Assembly (NCBI RefSeq): GCF_000021805.1
Contig: NC_011726.1
Coordinates: 1,984,001-2,048,000 of the forward strand
Origin: Rippkaea orientalis PCC 8801
GTDB lineage: Bacteria; Cyanobacteriota; Cyanobacteriia; Cyanobacteriales; Microcystaceae
DNA: 64,000 nucleotides
Direction: 5' to 3'
Each line of letters starts with the position of its first letter. Position 1 is the first letter of the stretch. Shown piece by piece: positions 17,679 to 27,206 of this stretch. The position numbers and the translations under genes were made by a program. The notes beneath the pieces were generated by a model. The model did not search any database and was not told where the DNA came from. It saw only the letters and a program-made list of their open reading frames with translations.

Positions 17679-19226
17679 ATGTATACTCTCTCTCAACCTG
17701 ACCCGATTTATCTAGAAATTTTCAAAAATCTCTATCAATTTATTGCAGAACAAATGGGAATTACTCTGCAAAATACGGCCTCTTCTGTTAACATTAAAGA
17801 GCGTCTTGATTTTTCCTGTGCTATTTTTGATCAACAGGGTTTATTAGTGGCTAATGCTCCTCATATTCCTGTCCATTTAGGCAGTATGAGCGAGAGTGTT
17901 AAAACCCTAATTAATGACAAAAAAGATACCTTAAAATTTGGTAATGTTTATCTTTCTAATAATCCCTATAATGGGGGGACTCATTTACCTGATATTACCG
18001 TTATAACGCCTGTTTTTCTAACTCCTGATAGCTCCAAACCGATCTTCTATGTTGCTTCCCGTGGCCATCAAGCTGATATTGGAGGAATCACCCCCGGATC
18101 GATGCCTCCTTACTCAACATCTATCACAGAAGAAGGCATTTTATTTGATAATTGTTTATTAGTGGAAGAGGGAGAATTTCAAGAAAGAGAAATTAGAGAA
18201 ATGTTAACTAATAATCCCTATCCTGCCCGAAATCCGGATCAAAATATTGCCGATTTTAAAGCCCAAATTGCTGCCAATGAAACCGGAGTAAAAGAACTTC
18301 ATCGCATGATTGAACAATACAAACTAGAAATGGTTCAAAATTACATGAGATTTGTTCAAGATAATGCAGAAGAATGCGTCAAAAAAGCTATTGATAGCTT
18401 AACTGATGGAGAGTTTACTTATACCTTAGATCAAGATTTACAAATTAAAGTTAGAGTGACAATTGATAGAAATAATCGTTGTGCAACTATTGATTTTACG
18501 GGTACTTCTGCCCAAGCAAGTAATAATTTTAATGCTCCCAAAGCAGTAACTCAAGCAGCCATTTTATATGTCTTTAGAACCTTAGTTAAAGACAATATTC
18601 CCCTCAATGGAGGATGTTTAAAACCCCTACATTTAATTATTCCTGAAGGCTGTTTATTAAATCCCATCTATCCCGCAGCCGTGGTTGCAGGAAATGTCGA
18701 AACTTCCCAAGCTATCGTAGATGCGTTGTATGGTGCATTAGGCGTATTAGCAGCCTCCCAAGGAACCATGAATAACTTCACCTTTGGTAACGAAAAATAT
18801 CAGTATTATGAAACAATTTGCGGGGGGTCTGGTGCGGGTTCTAACTTTGATGGTACAGACGCAGTTCATACCCACATGACGAACTCTCGTTTAACTGATC
18901 CTGAAGTCTTAGAATGGCGATTTCCTGTGATTTTAGAAAGCTTTAGTATTCGTGACAATAGTGGAGGTAAAGGATTACATAAAGGAGGGAATGGAGTCAT
19001 TCGTTGTTTGCGGTTTTTAGAACCTATGACAGCCGCAATTTTATCGAGTCATCGAGTGATTCCTCCCTTTGGTTTAAACGGAGGTGAACCAGGAAAAGTG
19101 GGTAAAAATTATGTCATTAGAAAAGTGGGTAATATTGAAGAATTAGATGGGATAGCAATGGTTAAAATGGAAAAAGAAGAGATTTTTGTGATTGAAACCC
19201 CTGGGGGAGGAGGGTATGGTTTTTGA
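17679..19226 (+). CDS. Hydantoinase B / oxoprolinase B-type protein
   Basis: A 515-residue protein of the HyuB family. The start is set at ATG 17679 with AGGAG eight bases upstream, rather than an in-frame TTG at 17655. Diagnostic stretches are [31 protein letters not shown] (given in two overlapping parts: [27 protein letters not shown]), [34 protein letters not shown] and [18 protein letters not shown]. HyuB proteins are the B subunits of ATP-dependent hydantoinases, 5-oxoprolinases and acetone or acetophenone carboxylases. The normal A-subunit gene is absent beside it, so substrate and activity are uncertain. It is slightly shorter than many family members at the C-terminus but ends on the typical TPGGGGYG motif. 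Confidence 0.9.
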   Translation: MYTLSQPDPIYLEIFKNLYQFIAEQMGITLQNTASSVNIKERLDFSCAIFDQQGLLVANAPHIPVHLGSMSESVKTLINDKKDTLKFGNVYLSNNPYNGGTHLPDITVITPVFLTPDSSKPIFYVASRGHQADIGGITPGSMPPYSTSITEEGILFDNCLLVEEGEFQEREIREMLTNNPYPARNPDQNIADFKAQIAANETGVKELHRMIEQYKLEMVQNYMRFVQDNAEECVKKAIDSLTDGEFTYTLDQDLQIKVRVTIDRNNRCATIDFTGTSAQASNNFNAPKAVTQAAILYVFRTLVKDNIPLNGGCLKPLHLIIPEGCLLNPIYPAAVVAGNVETSQAIVDALYGALGVLAASQGTMNNFTFGNEKYQYYETICGGSGAGSNFDGTDAVHTHMTNSRLTDPEVLEWRFPVILESFSIRDNSGGKGLHKGGNGVIRCLRFLEPMTAAILSSHRVIPPFGLNGGEPGKVGKNYVIRKVGNIEELDGIAMVKMEKEEIFVIETPGGGGYGF

Positions 19227-19371
19227 TCAAAAAATTGTCGATTGATTACCATCATCAATACAGTTGGGTAAGGTTATTAATGGGACTTTAGCTAGAATCT
19301 CGACTGACCGAGATTAGTGCTACAATTCCAGAAAGTTCTAGACCATGAGGCTGAAAAATAATCTCTAAAAT

Positions 19372-20037
19372 TTATTTCGAGGAAGCGTGTTGAAGGGCAA
19401 TAATAGCTGCTTGAGTGCGATCTCTGACATCAAGTTTCTGTAAAATAGCGTGAACATGAACCCTGACAGTTCCTGTCGCAATACTCAAGGTTTGAGCAAT
19501 CTCTTGATTGGTTTTTCCTAAGGCAATTAAGGCAAGAATTTCTTGCTCTCTTTGAGTTAAAGGATTATCAATCCCTTCAATGATATCACAATTAATAGTA
19601 GGTTTTTTGGAAAAAGCCGCCTGAATTTCGGTTGTTCCTGTTTGATCCCACCAAGAAGCACCAACCGCAACAGAACGTAAGGCTAAGATTAGGTGTTCAG
19701 CTTCAATTCCTTTAAGACAATAACCATTAACACCGATAGCAATAAGACGTTCAATCAAAGATTTTTGGGAGTGAGAAGTTAGGACTAAAATCGGTAAATT
19801 AGGATGATGTTGTTTAATTTGACGACAGGCTTCTATTCCTCCAATTCCAGGTAAACCAATATCGAGTAACACGATATCGGGTAAGTATTGATTGGTTAAT
19901 TCGACTGCAGTTTCTCCATCACAGGCTTCTGCAACAATTTCAAAATTAGTGTCCCGTTGAAGACGGGTAGCGAGTCCTAATCTAAACAGTTCATCGTCTT
20001 CCACTAAGACAATTCTTAAAGGGTTAGTAGTTATCAT
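19372..20037 (-). CDS. NarL/LuxR-type response regulator
   Basis: A 221-residue regulator: receiver domain with acidic pair VEDDE (13-16) and phosphoacceptor Asp59 in IVLLDIGLPG, then a LuxR-type helix-turn-helix from about 155 (PLTQREQEILALIALGKTNQ, TGTVRVHVHAILQKL). Its start overlaps the stop of the histidine kinase gene upstream by four bases (ATGA), so the pair is translationally coupled. It lies divergent from kdpA, suggesting control of the kdp operon or a nearby target; this is inference. NarL-type regulators usually pair with HisKA_3 kinases, whereas the partner here is a HisKA type. Confidence 0.93.
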   Translation of the reverse strand: MITTNPLRIVLVEDDELFRLGLATRLQRDTNFEIVAEACDGETAVELTNQYLPDIVLLDIGLPGIGGIEACRQIKQHHPNLPILVLTSHSQKSLIERLIAIGVNGYCLKGIEAEHLILALRSVAVGASWWDQTGTTEIQAAFSKKPTINCDIIEGIDNPLTQREQEILALIALGKTNQEIAQTLSIATGTVRVHVHAILQKLDVRDRTQAAIIALQHASSK

Positions 20038-21107
20038 AATAATTTATCCATCATGGCTGGTAAACGACAGCCAAACATAGCTCCTTTGGGTGAACGATTT
20101 TCTGCCCAAATTTTACCACCATGCGCCTCAATAATTTGGCGACTTAAATACAATCCTAACCCAGAACCTTTGGCTTGGCGATCGCTAGTTCCTTGATAAA
20201 ATCGTTCAAATAATTGGGGTAGTTCTTCTTGACTTATTCCGAGTCCATTATCTCTGAATAAAATTTGTTGTTCATCTCCTTTAGACTGAAGGATAATTTC
20301 TACTCGACTCCCTCTAGGCGAATGGTTAATGGCATTACTTAAAAGATTGATAAAAACTCGTTTAAGTTGCCAGGGATCTCCTTTGACCCACAGTCGATCT
20401 CCGGTAATATTAATATGAACGCGACGCGATTGAGTTAAATAGGTTAAGCTGGCGATAATTTCATCTAATAAGGTTCTTAAATTAACGGGTTTTAGATCAA
20501 TTTTTAAGCCTTCATTATCATTACGATAAATATCAAGCACTGTTTCAACTAATTGTAAAGTAGATTGATGGGAACGAATCATCATCTCTAAAATTTTTTT
20601 CTGTTTGGGGGTGATTTGCCCAAATAAACCTAATTCAAAGGATTTTAAGGTTTCTATGGCTCCGAGTAACGGGGTTTTTAAGTCATGGGTCAGGGTCGAA
20701 ACAAAATCTTCTCTCATTTGAAAAAGTTGTTCTTGGGCTTTAATTTTTGCTTGTTGATTGGCAATTTTTTCTTGATAATTACGATTGCGAATACTTAACC
20801 AACCGACGACTAATAAGGAAATCATAGCAATGACTCGATTCGCAACAGTTGATAGGTTATAAATTTCGATAATCGGAATAAATAAATTGAGTAATGTTAA
20901 AAAAGCTGCTGTTAAGGTGACAACAAGAACAAGATAACGATTTCCCTGGATATTTGCCAACAAAATTGCCCCGCTATAAAGATAGCCAAAAACATAGGCA
21001 GAAGGTGTGATATATTCTAAAATAATAACAATGAAAAAAATTAGGATGATGAAGCCATTAATATAGGGATATTTTTGATTGTAAAAGTCAAGTATTATTT
21101 TGTTCAT
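20034..21107 (-). CDS. Membrane sensor histidine kinase
   Basis: The 357-residue product has four membrane segments in the first 105 residues, a short coiled linker, then a HisKA domain with His141 in LTHDLKTPLLG and an HATPase domain with NLLSNAINHSPRG, DNGLGIS and GSGLGLYLS. The start at 21107 is chosen because AGGAG lies eight bases before that ATG; a frame extension to 21182 lacks such a signal. The four-helix block resembles the membrane part of KdpD but the cytoplasmic sensor and stress domains of KdpD are absent. It overlaps the regulator gene by four bases. Neighbouring kdpA suggests potassium or osmotic sensing. Confidence 0.92.
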   Translation of the reverse strand: MNKIILDFYNQKYPYINGFIILIFFIVIILEYITPSAYVFGYLYSGAILLANIQGNRYLVLVVTLTAAFLTLLNLFIPIIEIYNLSTVANRVIAMISLLVVGWLSIRNRNYQEKIANQQAKIKAQEQLFQMREDFVSTLTHDLKTPLLGAIETLKSFELGLFGQITPKQKKILEMMIRSHQSTLQLVETVLDIYRNDNEGLKIDLKPVNLRTLLDEIIASLTYLTQSRRVHINITGDRLWVKGDPWQLKRVFINLLSNAINHSPRGSRVEIILQSKGDEQQILFRDNGLGISQEELPQLFERFYQGTSDRQAKGSGLGLYLSRQIIEAHGGKIWAENRSPKGAMFGCRLPAMMDKLL

Positions 21108-21325
21108 TTGTATAACTCCTATGAGCGAGATATAATTCCGAATGAATCTAGAAAATGACTGTTTTTCCCAACAAAATAGCACAGGTTAAATCCCTCAGGT
21201 TAATCGATCTATATCCTGAGATATATTATTCTCAATTACCTATATCTTAAGTAATATTCAAAAAATCAACCAACTATAAATATAAAATATTTTTTAGGAT
21301 AGATTCCCCAAAAGCTAGTCAAGAT

Positions 21326-21331
21326 TATAAT
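21326..21331 (+). promoter_or_regulatory. Possible -10 element for the kdp operon
   Basis: TATAAT lies 40 bases before the kdpA ATG in a very AT-rich 264-base gap shared with the divergent kinase gene. No convincing -35 hexamer is found at the right distance, so activation by a regulator would be needed. Weak evidence. Confidence 0.3.
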
Positions 21332-21371
21332 AAAGTTATTCATTTCTCATTTAACTCAACCGTAAATTATC

Positions 21372-23051
21372 ATGGTTCAAGGATTAATCCAAATAGCCAT
21401 AACTTTACTACTTTTGCTGATAATTGTGCCAAATCTGGGTAACTATATGGCAAAAGTGTATCTGAAGCAAAAAACCGTACTAGATCCTATTTTATTACCC
21501 TTAGAAAACTTAATTTACGCGATTAGTGGTCTGCGTTCTCAACGGGAAATGACCGGTTGGCAATACGCTAGAAGTGTAATTTTTAGCAATATACTAATGG
21601 GAATTTTTGTATTTTCGCTCTTTTCTTTCCAGGCAATTTTACCTTTTAATCCAACTCAATTAGCTGCCCCTAGTTGGCATTTAGCATTACATACTACTAT
21701 TTCTTTTGTTACTAATACAAATCAACAACATTATTCAGGAGAAACGACCTTTAGTTATGGAAGTCAACTGTTTGCTTTGGGGTTTCTCATGTTTACTTCA
21801 GCCGGAACAGGGTTAGCAGTTGCAATGGCTTTTATTCGAGGATTAATAGGAGAACCTTTAGGTAATTTTTATGTTGATTTAACTCGTTCTATAACTCGTA
21901 TTTTGCTCCCTATTGCTTTAATTTCTGGTTTGATTTTATTGAGTCAAGGTGTCCCAGAAACCCTTAGTCCTCCTGCGAGTGTAACAACGTTACAAGGGGC
22001 AACTCAAACCCTGGCTAGAGGACCAGTTGCTCACTTTGAAAGTATTAAACAATTGGGAGAAAACGGCGGAGGATTTTTTGGGATTAATTCTGCTCATCCT
22101 TTTGAAAACCCCAATGGATTCAGTAACCTGATTGAAACCTTACTAATGCTTTGTATTCCTACTTCGCTAATTTATACCTATGGTGTGATGATAGGAAATA
22201 AAAAACAAGCTTGGTTACTCTTTAGCATGATCTTTATTATCTACGTTTTCTTGATAGCAATAACTGCCCTAGGAGAATATCAAGGGAATCCCTTAGTTAA
22301 CAATTTACTGACTACACAACAGCCCAATTTAGAAGGAAAAGAAATTCGTTTTGGATGGGCACAAACGGTACTTTGGGCGATTAGTACCACTGGAACCATG
22401 TGCGGCGCAGTCAATGGAATGCACGACTCTTTGATGCCATTAGGGGGCTTATCTACCCTATTTAATCTATTTTTGCAGATTATTTGGGGAGGTCAAGGCA
22501 CTGGAACCGCTTATCTTTTTGTATTTCTGATTATCACCGTCTTTCTGACAGGGTTAATGGTGGGGCGATCGCCGGAATTTCTGGGACGCAAAATTGAAAA
22601 ACGGGAGATTGTCTTTGCCAGCGTTATTTTATTGGTGCATCCCTTCGCTATTTTAGTTCCTGGAGCAATTACTCTGGTTTTCCCTGAGATTCTCTCTGGT
22701 ATCAGTAATCCTGGCTTTCATGGTGTTTCTCAAGTGGTCTATGAATACGCTTCGGCTGCTGCGAACAACGGTTCAGGATTTGAAGGGTTAGGTGACAATA
22801 CCCTGTGGTGGAATTTAAGTACTAGCGTTGTTCTGTTGTTGGGTCGATATGTGCCTATTATCGCGCTATTACTATTAGCAGAGAGTATGAGACAGAAACA
22901 GCCTGTTCCTGAAACAACAGGAACCCTCAGAACCGATACAGGCTTATTTACCGCAGTTACCGCCGGAGTCATCCTTATTTTAGGGGCGTTGACTTTCTTG
23001 CCTGTTTTAGCCCTAGGACCCATTGCAGAAGGGTTTAAATTGGGTTGGTAG
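21372..23051 (+). CDS. kdpA: Potassium-transporting ATPase subunit KdpA
   Basis: A 559-residue membrane protein with about ten helices and the four pore-loop signatures of the Kdp potassium channel subunit: [54 protein letters not shown] and [15 protein letters not shown]. KdpA binds and selects potassium within the high-affinity KdpFABC pump, induced at low potassium in the family. It begins the operon kdpA-kdpB-kdpF/G-kdpC, which here is interrupted by a TnpB element after kdpB. A 123-base, repeat-filled gap separates it from kdpB. Confidence 0.97.
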
Positions 23052-23052
23052 T

Positions 23053-23124
23053 AGGAGAGTGGGGGAGTGGGGGAGTGGGAGAGTGGGGGAGTGGGGGAAG
23101 GGTGGGGAGTGTGGGGAGGGGAGA
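23053..23124. repeat. G-rich tandem repeat between kdpA and kdpB
   Basis: Imperfect copies of a G-rich unit of the type GGGGGAGT fill most of the kdpA-kdpB gap. On the transcript strand this is purine-rich and could affect translation of kdpB or form G-quadruplex-like structure. It is followed by a fragment similar to one at 15129-15157 (ACTGTTTACTATTTACTGA). Confidence 0.75.
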
Positions 23125-23174
23125 AAACATGAACTTCTGACTCCTAATAACTGTTTACTATTTACTGAATAAAT

Positions 23175-25286
23175 ATGAAAATCAATCGAGAATTAAGAAA
23201 AATATCAAAAATTGCTCATTTACCGTCCCGTTCTCGCCACCGCCAACAAAAAAAGCAAAAGCGAGTTAATACCAAAGGATTGTATCAACGGGCGATTAAA
23301 GAGGCTTTTTTTAAGCTAAATCCCAAGATCATGCTTAAAAACCCCGTTATGTTCGTAGTTTGGGTCGGAACAATTATCACTGCCCTCTTAACCCTAAATC
23401 CTGAGTTATTTGGCACTTTTTCAGAAGAAAATCAGCGATTATTTAATGGATTAGTGACTATTATCCTTTTTCTGACCGTTTTCTTTGCTAACTTTGCTGA
23501 AGCGGTTGCGGAAGGGCGAGGAAAAGCGCAAGCAGACTCTCTTCGTTCGACCAAAAAAGAGACAACTGCCCATCGTCTATTAGTTGACGGTTCAACAGAA
23601 GAAGTGAGTTCAAGTACATTACAAAAAGGGGATAGAGTTAAAGTAATCGCTGGAGAAATGATTCCTGCTGACGGAGAAGTCCTAGAAGGAGTAGCTTCTG
23701 TTGATGAATCCGCGATTACAGGAGAATCTGCTCCCGTTTTAAAAGAACCTGGATCGGATGTAGCCAGTTCCGTGACGGGAGGAACGAGGGTTATTTCCGA
23801 TGAATTGATCATCCAAGTGACCACCGATCCAGGAAAGGGCTTTTTAGAACGAATGATCGCTTTAGTAGAAGGCGCAGAACGAACCAAAACCCCTAATGAA
23901 ATCGCTTTAACTGTCTTATTAGCCGTTTTAACGCAAGTTTTCTTAGTTGTTGTTGCTACCATTCCCCCGATCGCTCATTATGTTGGCAGTCCCGTCGGTA
24001 TCGTCACCCTAGTTGCCCTGCTGGTTGCCCTGATTCCGACGACTATCGGGGGGTTGTTAAGTGCGATCGGTATTGCCGGGATGGATAGGGTTGCTCAGTT
24101 TAACGTTGTGGCGACTTCTGGGCGGGCAGTAGAAGCCTGTGGGGATATTAATACCCTTGTTTTAGATAAAACAGGGACGATTACCCTGGGAAATCGTCTA
24201 GCAGAGGAATTTATCACCGTTAATGGTCATTCTCAAGAGGAAGTGGCACAAATTGCCCTCGCTGCCAGTTTATTTGATAACACCCCTGAAGGAAAATCCA
24301 TCGTTAAGTTAGCCCAGCAATTAGGTGCAACTATCGATTTTGACGAGACGGAAGCAGAAGGAGTCGAATTTTCGGCTAGAACCCGCATGAGTGGCACAAA
24401 TTTACCTGATGGAACAGAAGTCCGCAAAGGGGCAGTTGATGCGATTAAAGGCTTTGTTCGGTCAAGAGGAGGAAATTTCGCTGCCGATCTCACGGAAGCT
24501 TATGAAAAGGTCTCTCGTCTTGGGGGGACACCCTTAGCCGTTGCCCAAGATGGGGAAGTCTATGGGGTGATTTATCTCAAAGACATTATTAAACCTGGAA
24601 TGCGAGAACGTTTTGATCAGCTACGACGCATGGGAGTCCGAACGGTGATGTTAACCGGAGATAACCGCATTACCGCCTCAGTAATTGCCCAAGAAGCCGG
24701 AGTTGATGACTATATTGCCGAAGCGACCCCCGAAGACAAAATTCAAGTCATTCAACAGGAACAGGCGAAAGGGAAGTTAGTGGCGATGACAGGGGATGGA
24801 ACCAACGATGCCCCGGCGTTAGCCCAAGCTAATGTCGGGTTAGCGATGAACTCTGGGACACAAGCAGCAAAAGAAGCAGCTAATATGGTCGATTTAGACT
24901 CTGATCCCACTAAATTAATCGATTTAGTCACTATTGGCAAACAATTACTCATTACCAGGGGGGCATTAACCACTTTTTCCTTAGCCAACGATATTGCCAA
25001 GTATTTTGCGATTATTCCAGCGATGTTTGCCAGCGCAGGGTTAGAAAGCCTCAATATTATGGGATTAGCCAGTGCACAGTCGGCTATTCTCTCGGCTTTA
25101 ATTTACAATGCCCTGATTATTCCTGCATTGATTCCCCTTGCCCTCAAAGGCGTTAAGTTTCGTCCCCTAAGTGCCAATCAATTATTACAGCGTAATATCC
25201 TTATTTATGGATTAGGGGGCATTATTGCGCCATTTATTGGCATTAAAGTGATTGATTGGGGAATAGTTGCCATTGGGTTAGGATAG
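23175..25286 (+). CDS. kdpB: Potassium-transporting P-type ATPase subunit KdpB
   Basis: A 703-residue P-type ATPase. The phosphorylated Asp331 is in DKTGT (331-335); the actuator loop TGES is at 182-185; the hinge motif [10 protein letters not shown] is present near 540. KdpB hydrolyses ATP to drive potassium through KdpA. The N-terminus carries a basic extension of about 35 residues ([15 protein letters not shown]) absent from the E. coli protein but common in cyanobacterial KdpB, from memory. ATG 23175 is the only plausible start. A TnpB element begins within 200 bases of its stop. Confidence 0.97.
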   Translation: MKINRELRKISKIAHLPSRSRHRQQKKQKRVNTKGLYQRAIKEAFFKLNPKIMLKNPVMFVVWVGTIITALLTLNPELFGTFSEENQRLFNGLVTIILFLTVFFANFAEAVAEGRGKAQADSLRSTKKETTAHRLLVDGSTEEVSSSTLQKGDRVKVIAGEMIPADGEVLEGVASVDESAITGESAPVLKEPGSDVASSVTGGTRVISDELIIQVTTDPGKGFLERMIALVEGAERTKTPNEIALTVLLAVLTQVFLVVVATIPPIAHYVGSPVGIVTLVALLVALIPTTIGGLLSAIGIAGMDRVAQFNVVATSGRAVEACGDINTLVLDKTGTITLGNRLAEEFITVNGHSQEEVAQIALAASLFDNTPEGKSIVKLAQQLGATIDFDETEAEGVEFSARTRMSGTNLPDGTEVRKGAVDAIKGFVRSRGGNFAADLTEAYEKVSRLGGTPLAVAQDGEVYGVIYLKDIIKPGMRERFDQLRRMGVRTVMLTGDNRITASVIAQEAGVDDYIAEATPEDKIQVIQQEQAKGKLVAMTGDGTNDAPALAQANVGLAMNSGTQAAKEAANMVDLDSDPTKLIDLVTIGKQLLITRGALTTFSLANDIAKYFAIIPAMFASAGLESLNIMGLASAQSAILSALIYNALIIPALIPLALKGVKFRPLSANQLLQRNILIYGLGGIIAPFIGIKVIDWGIVAIGLG

Positions 25287-25323
25287 TACTTAGAAAAAAC
25301 TATCTAAAAATGCAAAAAGAGGA

Positions 25324-25372
25324 CTCCCGTTATATTTCTCCCGAAAAAAAGACTCATAGAAATTAACGGGAG
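25324..25372. repeat. Inverted repeat downstream of kdpB
   Basis: CTCCCGTTA (25324-25332) and TAACGGGAG (25364-25372) are perfect reverse complements with a 31-base loop. A near-copy of the right arm, AACGGGAGACG, recurs at 25447. This may be an end structure of the adjacent mobile element or a remnant of an earlier insertion. Confidence 0.6.
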
Positions 25373-25524
25373 ACGGGGTTTTTAAAGGGCGGAAATAATT
25401 CCACCCGCAGCCCCTCATGAATTTTTGCCAACAAATAAACCGACCAACGGGAGACGACTTACATGAGTTGCCGTTTTGTGTAGATTAAGTTAAAATAAGA
25501 AAAGCATCAACACAAGGTCGAAAA

Positions 25525-26847
25525 ATGCTAACCCTAACTTACGAGTACAAACTAATCCCAGACAAGCAGCAAATTGAGGTGATTGAACACACTTTAAACG
25601 TTTGTCGTTCAGTATGGAATTATGCTTTAAGGGAGCGTAAGGACTGGTTAACATCTCGAAAATCTCCCGTCAATGCTTGTTCATTAATTCAGGAGTATAT
25701 CATCCCTTCTGATACGCCTTATCCTAATTATCACAATCAAGCTAAAGCACTAACAGAAGCCAAGAGAACTAATCAAATACTCAAATCAGTTAACGCTCAA
25801 GTCTTACAACAGGTTTTAAGAACTTTAGACCGAGCTTTTGCTGATATGCAGTCTAAGAAATTAGGTTTTCCTCGTTTTAAGAATAAGTATCGGATGCGCT
25901 CTTATGTGTATCCTCAAATGCTAAAAGACTGTGTTAAAGGCAATCAGATTAAATTGCCACAATTGGGGTGGGTTAAATTTAGAAATTCTAGAGAAATACC
26001 TGATGGTTTTGAACTAAAGCAAGCGCGAATAGTAAGGAGAGCATCAGGCTACTTTGTGATGCTTTCAATGCAATTAGATGTAAATATTCCTGATGTTCCT
26101 TTTCATGGGCATCCGTTAGGCATTGATTTAGGTCTAGATAAATTCCTAGCTACTTCTGATGGTGAACTTGTCGAAAGACCCCGATTCTTAAATCAACTGC
26201 ACCGCAAGCTGAAATTGCTGCAACGTAGATTAAGAAATAAGCAAAAGGGGTCTAATAATAGACATAAGTTAAACCTAAAAATAGCTAGATTACACCAACG
26301 TATTTCTGATACTAGAAAAGACTGGCATTTTAAGTTAGCTCATCACCTTTGTAACCAGGCACAATCAATATTTATTGAAAATATTGATTTTCGGTCATGG
26401 GGTAGAGGTATGCTGTCTAAGCATTGTCTTGATGCTGCTTTTGGACAATTTGTAACCATTCTTAAATGGGTAGCATGGAAACGAGATGTTTTTGTGGCTA
26501 ATGTTGACAAGGATTATACCTCACAGATATGTCCTAATTGTGGGTTTCATACAGGCAAGAAACTGCTTTCAGAACGAGAACATAATTGTCCTGAATGTGG
26601 GTATAAAACCCATCGAGATGTGGCGGCAGCACAAGTCATCAGAAATCGTGGTGTAGAAGAATATGCGATGCAGCGCGGTCTTGGGGGTTTCCCCCATGAG
26701 CGACTGCATCAAGACGCGCTAGGGCATAGCGTATCAGAAAATGCCTGTGGAGATGGTCTGGCGGGGGTGGTAACGCCTAGTCAAGAATCGGTGAAACAGG
26801 AACTCTTAAGTGTGAATTTAAGAATCCCCCGTCAAGCTACGCTGTGA
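25525..26847 (+). CDS. tnpB: RNA-guided endonuclease TnpB
   Basis: A 440-residue TnpB with its active site intact. The split RuvC nuclease has Asp201 in GIDLGLDKF, Glu285 in IFIENIDFRSW and Asp365 in THRDVAAAQVIRNRG; the zinc ribbon has Cys336, Cys339, Cys355 and Cys358. The N-terminal segment (LTYEYKLIPDKQQ) is the usual helix-turn-helix-like start. TnpB cleaves DNA guided by a right-end RNA (omegaRNA), helping the element persist. The C-terminal tail after the third acidic residue is longer than in minimal TnpBs and overlaps the omegaRNA region. Inserted between kdpB and the kdpF-like gene. Confidence 0.94.
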   Translation: MLTLTYEYKLIPDKQQIEVIEHTLNVCRSVWNYALRERKDWLTSRKSPVNACSLIQEYIIPSDTPYPNYHNQAKALTEAKRTNQILKSVNAQVLQQVLRTLDRAFADMQSKKLGFPRFKNKYRMRSYVYPQMLKDCVKGNQIKLPQLGWVKFRNSREIPDGFELKQARIVRRASGYFVMLSMQLDVNIPDVPFHGHPLGIDLGLDKFLATSDGELVERPRFLNQLHRKLKLLQRRLRNKQKGSNNRHKLNLKIARLHQRISDTRKDWHFKLAHHLCNQAQSIFIENIDFRSWGRGMLSKHCLDAAFGQFVTILKWVAWKRDVFVANVDKDYTSQICPNCGFHTGKKLLSEREHNCPECGYKTHRDVAAAQVIRNRGVEEYAMQRGLGGFPHERLHQDALGHSVSENACGDGLAGVVTPSQESVKQELLSVNLRIPRQATL

Positions 26848-26864
26848 CGGTGGGAGTATGTCAA
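26826..26864 (+). ncRNA. Probable omegaRNA 3' hairpin and right end
   Basis: CCC-CCGTCA (26826-26834) pairs with TGACGG-t-GGG (26845-26854), forming a hairpin at the 3' end of tnpB, followed by AGTATGTCAA. In characterised TnpB systems the omegaRNA comes from exactly this end of the element and the guide is the flanking sequence just beyond it. The 5' limit cannot be defined from sequence; only the 3' part is listed. Confidence 0.5.
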
Positions 26865-26938
26865 TTTGATGTCAAAGTTGTGGTAAATGAGAATTGGCAT
26901 CCGCCAGAGAATCAAGCAATCAAAACAAGGTGAAATCA

Positions 26939-27184
26939 ATGATGAAAAACGCTTATTTAGTTAAATTGACTGGGCTTATTTTAGGAAAAAATGCCAAATA
27001 TTCTTGGGTACTTTCTCTGTTTTTAGCTCTCTGTTTTAATGCGTTTCTTGCCTCTGTTATTTATGGAGCAACAGGAGAAGCAATGACTCGCACGACAGCT
27101 TATGCTGTGGGTATTCTTGTGTTAGTAACCGTTAGCTTATCTTGCTATCTATTTGTTGTTATTTTTCAACCTGAACGATTTTAA
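26939..27184 (+). CDS. KdpF/KdpG-like small subunit of the Kdp pump
   Basis: An 81-residue two-span membrane protein. The C-terminal helix AVGILVLVTVSLSCYLFVVI ends in FQPERF, matching the KdpF signature (short helix ending in a PExF/PERF motif). The N-terminal helix (WVLSLFLALCFNAFLASVIYG) is extra relative to the about 29-residue E. coli KdpF. Anabaena kdp operons are reported to have a kdpG gene at this position instead of kdpF, and this gene may correspond. ATG 26939 follows AAGGTG. It lies 75 bases after the TnpB element and 22 bases before kdpC. Confidence 0.75.
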   Translation: MMKNAYLVKLTGLILGKNAKYSWVLSLFLALCFNAFLASVIYGATGEAMTRTTAYAVGILVLVTVSLSCYLFVVIFQPERF

Positions 27185-27206
27185 ATTATTATTAGGATAT
27201 AAAACC

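Larger units (their letters stand above)
25459..26864 (+). mobile_element. TnpB-only IS200/IS605-type element inside the kdp operon
   Basis: The element holds a complete tnpB and no tnpA. The left limit is set at TTAC (25459-25462), a common IS605-type target, followed by ATGAGTTGCC; this limit is inferred. The right limit is set at TCAA (26861-26864), just past a hairpin with arms CCGTCA and TGACGG, the usual 3' structure of such elements. Insertion separates kdpB from the kdpF-like gene in the same direction. Elements without tnpA move only if a transposase is supplied in trans. Confidence 0.75.

Noticed and set aside
23053-23124. G-rich repeats considered as a transcription terminator between kdpA and kdpB
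   Set aside because: No inverted repeat plus T tract; a Kdp operon should be read through.
23432-23962. A 176-residue minus-strand frame within kdpB
   Set aside because: It is antisense to conserved KdpB coding sequence.
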